Assembly: GCA_964604465.1 (NCBI GenBank)
Contig: CAZRYZ010000036.1
Span: 1-13,067, forward strand
Source of the DNA: Fluviibacter sp964604465
Lineage (GTDB): Bacteria > Pseudomonadota > Gammaproteobacteria > Burkholderiales > Rhodocyclaceae
Length of the DNA stretch: 13,067 nucleotides
Direction of reading: 5' to 3'
The notes beneath the pieces were generated by a model. The model saw only the letters and a list, made by a program, of their open reading frames with translations, did no database searches and was not told the DNA's origin. Positions 1-6,751 of this stretch are shown piece after piece (within the stretch, counting starts at the first letter, position 1; every line of letters starts with the position of its first letter). The translations under genes and the position numbers were made by a program.

Positions 1-825
1 ACCTGGACGGTGACCTATGTGGTCTATGAAAAACCGGGGACACCCTGTGCCATCATCGACTCGGTGCTGGATTACGATCCCAAGTCGGGCAGAACCTCCA
101 CGCGTTCGGCGGATGAGGTGATTGCATTTGTTCAGGAGAACCAGCTGAGTGTTGCCTGGATTCTGGAAACACATGCCCATGCCGATCACTTGACGGCAGC
201 GCCTTACCTCAAGGAGAAGCTCGGGGGGCAGGTCGCGATAGGCGAAAATATCCGGACTGTGCAGGGCGTGTTCAAGAAGATCTTCAATCTGGAAGCCGGG
301 TTTGCCACGGATGGCACCCAGTTCGACCATCTCTTTGCCGATGGTGAAACCTTCGACATTGGTCAGCTCCGGGGTGAGGTCATGTCCCTGCCGGGGCACA
401 CCCCTGCCTGTGTGGCTTATAAGATCGGTAATGCGGTTTTTGTCGGCGATACGATTGCCATGCCAGATGTGGGTACCGCACGATGTGATTTCCCCGGTGG
501 CGATCCGGCCGTCCTCTATAAGTCGATTAAAAAGCTCCTGAGTCTGCCTCCGGAAACGCGCCTGTTCATGTGTCACGATTATCCGCCTGGCGGTCGCGAG
601 GTCTGTTTCGAAACTACCGTGGCGGCGGAACGCGCCAAAAATATCCATGTGAACGATAGCGTGGATGAGGCGCATTACGTTGAAATGCGGACCGCACGCG
701 ATAAGACCTTGTCGATGCCAGTACTGATCCTGCCGGCGGTGCAGATCAACATTCGTGCGGGACATCTTCCCCCCAAGGAAGATAACGGTGTGTCTTACGT
801 GAAGATTCCGCTCAACGCCCTGTAA
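1..825 (+). CDS. MBL-fold metallo-hydrolase (glyoxalase II / persulfide dioxygenase-like), 5'-truncated by window edge
   Basis: A metallo-beta-lactamase-fold enzyme. Numbering from the GTG at base 10, the metal motif THAHADHL covers residues 54-61 (His55, His57, Asp59, His60). Further ligands are His130 in SLPGHTPAC, Asp147 in VGDT and His189 in MCHDYPP. The frame is open to base 1, where codons 1-3 read T-W-T, continuing into VTYVVYE. From memory, relatives share an 'ATWTVTYVVY'-like segment a dozen or so residues after their start, so the true start very probably lies just upstream of the window and the GTG at 10 is an internal Val. Related enzymes include glyoxalase II (hydrolysis of S-lactoylglutathione), ETHE1-type persulfide dioxygenases and the BlH proteins linked to sulfide detoxification. 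The sequence does not decide among these, though the two-His/one-Asp Fe site of persulfide dioxygenases is compatible. No signal peptide is visible in this part. It converges on the prenyltransferase gene with 2 bp between stops. Confidence 0.88.
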   Translation, partial: TWTVTYVVYEKPGTPCAIIDSVLDYDPKSGRTSTRSADEVIAFVQENQLSVAWILETHAHADHLTAAPYLKEKLGGQVAIGENIRTVQGVFKKIFNLEAGFATDGTQFDHLFADGETFDIGQLRGEVMSLPGHTPACVAYKIGNAVFVGDTIAMPDVGTARCDFPGGDPAVLYKSIKKLLSLPPETRLFMCHDYPPGGREVCFETTVAAERAKNIHVNDSVDEAHYVEMRTARDKTLSMPVLILPAVQINIRAGHLPPKEDNGVSYVKIPLNAL

Positions 826-827
826 CT

Positions 828-1730
828 TCAGATCACCAGGCTAGCTGCCAGCAGTAAGCCAAAGAGTAGGCAGCTAGCGATGGTGGCGGGGATGGTTTTA
901 CGCAGTTGTGCAGGGCTGGCGCCATGAGTGCCTAGACCAAGCTGAAAGTAGAGGCCTGGAATAAGCCCGACGATGGCCATGCCGGACTCAACCGGGAGGC
1001 TCTGTGTGGCGATGCCACTGAGGAGCATGACGATGGCCAACGCGTTAAGGACTATCGCTCCGGGTAGGGCAATTGCAGGTCCGAAACGGACAATCAGGGT
1101 GTCTTTACCAGCGCTTTGGTCGGCAGTGCGATCCGGAATCTGATTGATAAACAGGACATTGGCAACCAGCGGCGCATAGCTGAGACCGGCCATCCAGGCT
1201 GACATGCTCAGCGTTTTGCCCTGGACATAGTTGCTCCCCAGAACGACCATTAACCAGGCAAGTGTAATGGCGAGTTCACCCAGCCCACGGCTCTGAAGTT
1301 TGAGCGGGGGCGCCGAATAGGCCCAGCCACAGATCAGACCGGCAAGCCCGATCCAGAGAAGCCCATTGCCGCTTTGTGTGATGAGCCATAGACCTGCCGG
1401 GATGACCGCAGCCAGGAGGGCGTAGCCGAAGTGGTGGGTCTGTCGCTGCGAGAGCAGGCCGTTCTGAATAAAACGGCTGCCACCGGTAAAGGGGGCAATC
1501 CGATCGGTATTGGCGGCATCGCAGCCACTGACCGCATCGTGGTAATCATTCAAGACATTTGCGCCGGCATGAGCCAGTAACGCAAAGACCAGTGTCAGGA
1601 CGCCTAGGCTGATGGAATCAAAACGCTGTTCATGGATAGAGACGGCTAGACCGATCAAGACCCCTACCACGGTCACGCTCAGAAAGGCGGGGCGGGTGGC
1701 GGCGAGCCATAGTAAGAAGGGCGTGCGCAT
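828..1730 (-). CDS. UbiA-family prenyltransferase (MenA-like)
   Basis: An integral-membrane prenyltransferase of about 300 residues, the usual length of the UbiA superfamily. The first Asp-rich motif is NDYHDAVSGCD (residues 61-71), which binds Mg-diphosphate. The second is PDRTADQSAGKD (199-210). Between them lies YSAPPLKLQSRGLGE (138-152), a common UbiA loop. About eight or nine hydrophobic helices can be read. The GANVLNDYHD and YSAPPLKL wording resembles MenA (1,4-dihydroxy-2-naphthoate prenyltransferase, menaquinone synthesis) more than UbiA or CyoE, but the acceptor cannot be fixed from sequence. I chose the ATG at 1730; a TTG directly before it (1733) would add one Met, and neither has a strong Shine-Dalgarno. 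The gene lies 47 bp after the PII-like gene on the same strand, so it may be the last cistron of the efflux operon. No other quinone gene is in the window. Confidence 0.85.
   Translation of the reverse strand: MRTPFLLWLAATRPAFLSVTVVGVLIGLAVSIHEQRFDSISLGVLTLVFALLAHAGANVLNDYHDAVSGCDAANTDRIAPFTGGSRFIQNGLLSQRQTHHFGYALLAAVIPAGLWLITQSGNGLLWIGLAGLICGWAYSAPPLKLQSRGLGELAITLAWLMVVLGSNYVQGKTLSMSAWMAGLSYAPLVANVLFINQIPDRTADQSAGKDTLIVRFGPAIALPGAIVLNALAIVMLLSGIATQSLPVESGMAIVGLIPGLYFQLGLGTHGASPAQLRKTIPATIASCLLFGLLLAASLVI
840..878. repeat. Perfect 10-bp inverted repeat at the convergent gene ends
   Basis: GCTAGCTGCC at 840-849 and GGCAGCTAGC at 869-878 are perfect reverse complements separated by 19 bp. The repeat lies inside the last codons of the prenyltransferase gene, just past the stop of the convergent MBL gene, so either transcript could fold a 10-bp stem near its 3' end. 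Neither strand has a T-tract after the stem, so it is not a textbook intrinsic terminator. It may stabilise RNA ends or pause polymerase. It may also be chance, since on the minus strand it encodes a hydrophobic Leu/Ala-rich tail. Confidence 0.5.
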
Positions 1731-1777
1731 CAAACTGCAACCAGGTTGATCGGCACGAGATCGGATGGGATCAGGAT

Positions 1778-2125
1778 TTAGCGCAGACCGGGGGAGCCAC
1801 TGGCCGTGGTTTTATGAACAAAGACGGCACGTTGGACATCGGTCACCCACACAATGCCGTCTCCGAGTTGTCCGGTCTGTGCAACTTCGGTCACACTGTC
1901 TACGATCCGGTCGGCGATATCGTCGGGGCAGACGATTTCGATCCGGACCTTGCGGGTGAAGTCGGTCAGCTCATCCTTGATTGAAGTGATCGGGCCATGT
2001 CGGGTTGGTGCCGTACAGCCTTCCGCCTGGCTGATCGTCATCCCCGGGAAGCCTTCCAGACTCATGAGTGCCTTGCGCAATTGGGGCAGTTTGTTGGGGC
2101 GGATGATGGCTTTGATTTCTTTCAT
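1778..2125 (-). CDS. PII-like signalling protein linked to a metal RND pump (PII-NG type)
   Basis: A 115-residue protein that aligns to GlnB/GlnK over its full length. It starts MKEIKAIIRPNKL and keeps the core strands VRIEIVCPDD and TGQLGDGIVWV. The T-loop has canonical length but a different sequence (ctAPTRHGPITSIKDELTDF). By eye, the uridylylation site Tyr51 of E. coli GlnB is Glu, Gln39 is Pro, Lys90 is Ile, Arg101 is Phe and Arg103 is His. Classical control by GlnD and standard ATP/2-oxoglutarate binding therefore look lost or altered. From memory, a PII subgroup called PII-NG was described as genetically linked to CusABC/CzcABC-type pumps. The context fits: the ATG at 2125 lies 12 bp after the stop of the RND pump gene. 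It is probably a trimeric cytoplasmic regulator of the pump, sensing an unknown ligand, perhaps a metal. The Shine-Dalgarno is weak, suggesting translational coupling. Confidence 0.85.
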   Translation of the reverse strand: MKEIKAIIRPNKLPQLRKALMSLEGFPGMTISQAEGCTAPTRHGPITSIKDELTDFTRKVRIEIVCPDDIADRIVDSVTEVAQTGQLGDGIVWVTDVQRAVFVHKTTASGSPGLR

Positions 2126-2137
2126 GATGGGTGTCGC

Positions 2138-5100
2138 TCAGGCCTCGACCGGTTTTTCTTCGAAGTAAGGATACAACACTGGCAGCACCAATAGGGTCAG
2201 AGCCGTGGAAGATAGTAATCCGAAAATAACGACGACTGCGAGAGGACGGGTCACTTCCGAACCCGGACCGGTTGAAAACAGCATGGGGATCAGTGCCAGC
2301 AAGGCCACACTGGCCGTCATCATGACGGGACGGAAACGATGAATGCAGCCTTCAAGTACGGCCTCATGTGTAGAAAGCCCTTCATCGCGCAGTTGCCGGA
2401 TGAAGGAGATAAGCACCACCCCGTTGAGAACGGCAATCCCCCAGAGGTTGATAAAGCCGACTGCCGCTGGCACTGAGAGGAACTCGCCCGATACCAGCAG
2501 GCCAAAGATGCCACCGATAGACGCAAAGGGGAGCACCAGAATGATCAGTGAGGCCATGCGCAGCGAGTTGAAAAGTATGAACAGCAGGAAGAAGATCGCG
2601 GCAATGGTGATCGGGATAATGATCATCAGCCGTGACATCGCCCGTTGCATGTTCTCGAACTGGCCGCCCCAGTCGATAGTGTAGCCCTGGGGTAGAGTGA
2701 CCTGCTGCGCCAGTTTCTTCTGGGCTTCGCTGACAAAACCGCCCAGATCCCGGCCTTGCACATTGACACCCACGACCAGACGCCGTTTGCCCGATTCACG
2801 TGAAATCTGGGAGGGGCCATCGACCAGTTCAATCTGGGCGATATCCTTGAGCGGAATCAGGGCACCGCTGGGCGCTTTAATTATGATGTTGCCAAAGGCT
2901 TCCGGGTTTTCGCGATAGACACTGGGGTAGCGTAGCACCAGCGGAAAACGTCGTTCGCCATCATAGATCTGGGTCGCCTCACGACCGCCGTTGGCGATTT
3001 CAATAACGTTGTTGATTTCTTCGACATTGAGACCGTAACGGGCGATAGCATTGCGGTCGATGTTAAGCGTCAGGTAATTCTGGCCGGTCACCTGTTCGAT
3101 GCGCAGATCGGTAGCTCCTTCCATACCAGCGAGTACGCGTCCGATCTGGGCGCCGAGTTTACGCAGAACCTGAATGTCGTCACCAAAGATCTTGATCGCG
3201 ACCTGCGAGCGGACCCCGGAAACCATTTCGTCGACCCGCGCTGCAATCGGCTGGGAGATGGCCGTCTCCACACCCGGTAGAGATTTCAGGGCGTTGCGAA
3301 CGCGGTCCTCGATATCGGTCTGTGAGAGCTTGCGATCGCCCTGGGGTTGAAGGGAGACGATCGGGTCCGATTCATTGGGCTGCCCCGGATCCGCTGGGGA
3401 TTCACCCCGGCCCAGACGGGATACGGCGGATTTGACCCCGGGGATCGCGGCAATTTTCTTCAGGGCTTCGAACTCCATCTTCACGGACTCATCCAGCGAG
3501 ATGTTGGTCTGGCGGACAATGACCGGTGTAATCGCCCCTTCCTTCATGATCGGGATAAAGGATTTGCCCAGTAAGGGAAATGCCAGCAGGCTGACGACCA
3601 GGGTGAGCCCAGCGTAGAAGATCACCCGTTGCGGGTTCTGGATGGCCCAGTCCAGCGCCTTGAGATAAGGGGCCTTGATGCGGGCGACAAAAGGGGTGTC
3701 GTGATCGGCACCACCCTTGAGAATGTAAGAGCAGAGGACCGGGGAAAGGGTAAACGAGAGAATCAGCGACAGGGTGAGCGCGATGGCAATGGTAATGGCG
3801 AGCGGCGCAAACATCTTTCCCTCCATACCCTCTAGCGAGAGTAGGGGCATGAAGACGAGAATAATGATGCCCACGCCGAACAGAACCGGCTTGCCAACTT
3901 CAGTCGCTGAATCGAGAATGATCCGGAACCGCGAGACCCCTTCTTCGGCCCGCTGGCCGAGTCGGGCAAAAGTATTTTCGACCACTACGACCGAACCATC
4001 GACCATGATGCCGATGGCAATAGCCAGACCTCCCAGCGACATGAGATTGGCCGACAGCCCGTAGTGGTTCATCACCATGAAGGTCAGCAGGGGCGTCAGT
4101 AAAAGTGTTGCGGTCACGATAACTGACGAGCGGACATCACCCAGATACACATACAGCACCACAATGACCAGGAGTACCCCTTCGAGGAGCACCTTGGCCA
4201 CATTGGTCAGTGCGGCATCGACTAGATCGGTACGATCGTAGAAGGGCACAATCTGCAGCCCTTCGGGCAGTAGGTGACGTTTGTTGATCTCATCTACCTT
4301 GGTCTTAATGGCGTTCACGACCTGGCGGGCGTTTTCACCCCGCTGCATCTGGATGATGCCCGCCACGGATTCCGTGACCCCATCCTTGACGACGGCGCCT
4401 TGACGCGTCTCAGTTCCCGTCCGTACTGTGGCGACATCGCGAATAAAGACGGGGGTGCCATTCACTTCCTTAAGCACGATGTTGCGGATGTCATCGTTAT
4501 CGCGAATGAGACCAACGCCTCGGATCAGGAAGCGTTCTTCATAGACCGGCATTTGACCACCACCGGCATTGGCATTGTTTCGGGCGAGGGCGCTGTAGAC
4601 ATCCTGCACGGTCAGGTTGTAATGGTGCAGCCGCTCGGGATTGGCCAGAACCTGGTACTCGCGGGCGTAACCCCCCATCGTATTGATTTCGGCAACACCG
4701 GGCACGCTCCGCAACATGGGACGAACAATCCAGTCCTGCACGATGCGCCGCTCGGTGAGCTCCTCGACCGACAGCGCCCGTTTGCCATCCGCCGGATGTT
4801 CGATGGTGTATTGATAGACCTCACCCAAGCCCGTCGAGACCGGGCCCAGCACCGGTGTCACGCCGGGGGGCATGCGTCCCATGACCTCGATCAGACGTTC
4901 CAGAACCATCTGCCGTGCAAAATAGATGTCCGTATCATCAGTAAACACCAGCGTGATGATGGCAATACCATTCCGGTTAAGCGACCGCATTTCAGTCAAC
5001 CCGGGTAAACCAGTCATCGTGATTTCGATGGGGACGGTCACAAAGCGTTCGACTTCTTCCGGCGATCGTCCTGCCACTTCGGCGGCGATCTGCACCTGGA

Positions 5101-5233
5101 CATTGGTTACATCCGGAAAGGCATCCACCGACAATCGATTGATGGAGAGCACGCCCGCGATGAGGAGGACCACGGCAAGCACGACCACCACAATTCGCTG
5201 CGCAAGCGCAGCACGGACGATGGGCTGAATCAT
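2138..5233 (-). CDS. Heavy-metal efflux RND transporter, inner-membrane pump (CusA/CzcA family)
   Basis: A full-length 1031-residue HME-RND proton/metal antiporter. Visible landmarks are the first membrane helix at about 13-30, the conserved INRLSVDAFPDVTNVQV (31-47), the TM4 segment SLGGLAIAIGIMVDG to VVVVEN (399-420), two periplasmic porter domains and two six-helix bundles. Asp412 and Glu419 match CzcA Asp408 and Glu415, while CzcA Asp402 is replaced by Ala406, as in CusA. Of the CusA Cu(I)-binding methionines (573, 623, 672), none aligns by eye: the third position is Glu669 with Met670 beside it, in RVDEMVSGVRSQVAIK. This favours an HME3-like pump for divalent metal over a Cu/Ag pump, but the substrate is not proven. 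The ATG at 5233 is separated by one base from the adaptor stop, giving tight coupling in a channel-adaptor-pump operon. No frameshift is seen. Confidence 0.95.
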   Translation of the reverse strand: MIQPIVRAALAQRIVVVVLAVVLLIAGVLSINRLSVDAFPDVTNVQVQIAAEVAGRSPEEVERFVTVPIEITMTGLPGLTEMRSLNRNGIAIITLVFTDDTDIYFARQMVLERLIEVMGRMPPGVTPVLGPVSTGLGEVYQYTIEHPADGKRALSVEELTERRIVQDWIVRPMLRSVPGVAEINTMGGYAREYQVLANPERLHHYNLTVQDVYSALARNNANAGGGQMPVYEERFLIRGVGLIRDNDDIRNIVLKEVNGTPVFIRDVATVRTGTETRQGAVVKDGVTESVAGIIQMQRGENARQVVNAIKTKVDEINKRHLLPEGLQIVPFYDRTDLVDAALTNVAKVLLEGVLLVIVVLYVYLGDVRSSVIVTATLLLTPLLTFMVMNHYGLSANLMSLGGLAIAIGIMVDGSVVVVENTFARLGQRAEEGVSRFRIILDSATEVGKPVLFGVGIIILVFMPLLSLEGMEGKMFAPLAITIAIALTLSLILSFTLSPVLCSYILKGGADHDTPFVARIKAPYLKALDWAIQNPQRVIFYAGLTLVVSLLAFPLLGKSFIPIMKEGAITPVIVRQTNISLDESVKMEFEALKKIAAIPGVKSAVSRLGRGESPADPGQPNESDPIVSLQPQGDRKLSQTDIEDRVRNALKSLPGVETAISQPIAARVDEMVSGVRSQVAIKIFGDDIQVLRKLGAQIGRVLAGMEGATDLRIEQVTGQNYLTLNIDRNAIARYGLNVEEINNVIEIANGGREATQIYDGERRFPLVLRYPSVYRENPEAFGNIIIKAPSGALIPLKDIAQIELVDGPSQISRESGKRRLVVGVNVQGRDLGGFVSEAQKKLAQQVTLPQGYTIDWGGQFENMQRAMSRLMIIIPITIAAIFFLLFILFNSLRMASLIILVLPFASIGGIFGLLVSGEFLSVPAAVGFINLWGIAVLNGVVLISFIRQLRDEGLSTHEAVLEGCIHRFRPVMMTASVALLALIPMLFSTGPGSEVTRPLAVVVIFGLLSSTALTLLVLPVLYPYFEEKPVEA

Positions 5234-5234
5234 A

Positions 5235-6737
5235 TTAGCCGCCGGACAGGCGCTTCTTGCGCTCGGTGTTCAGGTGGTAGGCCTGCTGGGTAACGATAGG
5301 CGTACCAGGTTCTAGTCCGGAGAGGACGGGGCGGACCCCGTTAGACTCCGGCCCCAGTTTGACCACCGTCAACTTGTAGTGATTATCGGGCAGCGCGACA
5401 AAAACATGGTCATAGCCATCCTCGCGAACGACAGCTGAGGCCGGGATCACAGGCCGGTCAGTCGATTTTCCGGAAATGAGCAGCGTGGCCAGCATGCCGG
5501 GTTTGATCGTGCGGTCCTTGTTGATCAGCACGGTGCGCGCCGGAATGGTTCGTGTATCGTTGCTGACCAGTTCGCCAATGTAGACAAGCGTGCCTTCCAG
5601 GTGCTGATTAGGGAGAGCAGGAATTTCAATGCGCATGGGTTGCCCTTGCGCAAGTTGGGAAGCTTCCTGCTCAGGTACCTGAGCTGTGACCCAGACCTCT
5701 GACAGATCGGCAACGGTAAAGAGGGCATCGGAGGGCTGGACGACTTGTCCCAGCACGATCTTTCTTTCGACGACGGTGCCATCAATGCTGGAAAGGACTG
5801 CGGAGATGGAATTGACGTTGCCGGATTTGCCTAAGGCGTCGATCTGCTCGGGGAGCATGCCCAGCACTCGTAACTGGTCGGTCATGGCGCGACGCTCGGC
5901 ACCGGTGGTTTCGGCTTCGGTCTGACGGCGTTGCAGATCGGCTTTGGCAATCACATCTTCTTTGTACAGAATTCTGGCACGGTCATAGGCGCGTTCGGCC
6001 AGCTCGTTGGCGGCCCGTGCTTTGAGGAAGGCCAGTTGTGCCTGACCCAGCTCGGTGGAATTGATACGCGCCAGAACCGTGCCGCGATCAATTTCCTGAC
6101 CGGGTAGGGCGTGAATTTCCGTCACACGCCCGGTAACGGAGGCACCAATACGGGCAACCCGCTGTTCGTCAAATTCCACCTTGCCGCTGACCCGGAGAAT
6201 TTCGGAAAACGGCTTGATCTCAACCGGGTGGATTGCCATGGCCCATTGGGGACTATTCGGATCGAGCAGATCCTGGCTGAGATCAATGATGTCAGGGTCG
6301 TGAATGGCAGAGTCACCTGAATGGTGCGGTCGTTCCGGGATGATGACCAGAAGAAGAACCAGTGCCACCGCGATGCTGGTGAGCCAGCGCTGTCGCTTTT
6401 GCAGCGGCAGGGCACGCCATCGGGCAACGGGGGTGGGTGCGAGGCGTTCAGCCACTGAGACGAGCGGTTGCCAGACCCATTCGCGAAGTCGGTGGGATAG
6501 TGCCACGAAGACCGGAACCACCAGTGGGCGTAGGTTATTCCACAGCGGGTCAAACCATTTCTGCTTCTGGGGCGCCAGAATGCGGGCGAGGTGTGCTCTC
6601 TCCTGGCGATAGGTGCGGCGAATCGAACGGGTGAGCGGTTCGATAACGCCCAGAATTTTTTCGGCCCAGGCCAGCAGGTGATGCTTGGCGTGAACCAGGG
6701 CTTGCATTAATTTTTGGCGGAATGCGCTCAGGGGCAT
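5235..6737 (-). CDS. RND efflux periplasmic adaptor (CusB/CzcB type) with about 117-residue N-terminal extension
   Basis: The membrane fusion protein joining pump and channel. The ordinary part has a membrane segment at about 118-134 (WLTSIAVALVLLLVIIP), a barrel-sandwich/lipoyl half at about 196-225, an alpha-hairpin at about 226-305, the second lipoyl half at about 312-345 (DGTVVERKIVLGQVV), a beta-barrel and a membrane-proximal domain to the C-terminus. Most family members begin 10-30 residues before the membrane helix. This one carries about 117 residues first, rich in Arg, Lys, Trp and Leu, predicted helical and on the cytoplasmic side. Start choice: the ATG at 6737 lies 14 bp after the channel gene stop, as expected in the operon. 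The next Met is residue 11, and none follows until 168, beyond the membrane helix, so the extension seems genuinely translated. The CusB methionine trio is not evident. The early periplasmic stretch has several His residues (138, 139, 146, 170). Confidence 0.92.
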   Translation of the reverse strand: MPLSAFRQKLMQALVHAKHHLLAWAEKILGVIEPLTRSIRRTYRQERAHLARILAPQKQKWFDPLWNNLRPLVVPVFVALSHRLREWVWQPLVSVAERLAPTPVARWRALPLQKRQRWLTSIAVALVLLLVIIPERPHHSGDSAIHDPDIIDLSQDLLDPNSPQWAMAIHPVEIKPFSEILRVSGKVEFDEQRVARIGASVTGRVTEIHALPGQEIDRGTVLARINSTELGQAQLAFLKARAANELAERAYDRARILYKEDVIAKADLQRRQTEAETTGAERRAMTDQLRVLGMLPEQIDALGKSGNVNSISAVLSSIDGTVVERKIVLGQVVQPSDALFTVADLSEVWVTAQVPEQEASQLAQGQPMRIEIPALPNQHLEGTLVYIGELVSNDTRTIPARTVLINKDRTIKPGMLATLLISGKSTDRPVIPASAVVREDGYDHVFVALPDNHYKLTVVKLGPESNGVRPVLSGLEPGTPIVTQQAYHLNTERKKRLSGG

Positions 6738-6751
6738 GGTGGTTCAATCGA

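Noticed and set aside
10..12. GTG at base 10 as the true start of the MBL-fold gene
   Set aside because: The frame is open to base 1 and encodes T-W-T before V-T-Y-V-V-Y, which matches the interior of the family N-terminus, so the gene is cut by the window edge.
1738..1748. Palindrome CAACC-A-GGTTG upstream of the prenyltransferase start
   Set aside because: It is short, with a single-base centre that cannot form an RNA loop as such, and no promoter surrounds it; probably chance.
4274..5008. A 244-codon open frame on the plus strand, antisense to the RND pump gene
   Set aside because: It lies wholly inside the pump gene, shows no recognisable domain, and arises from codon bias of the real gene on the other strand.
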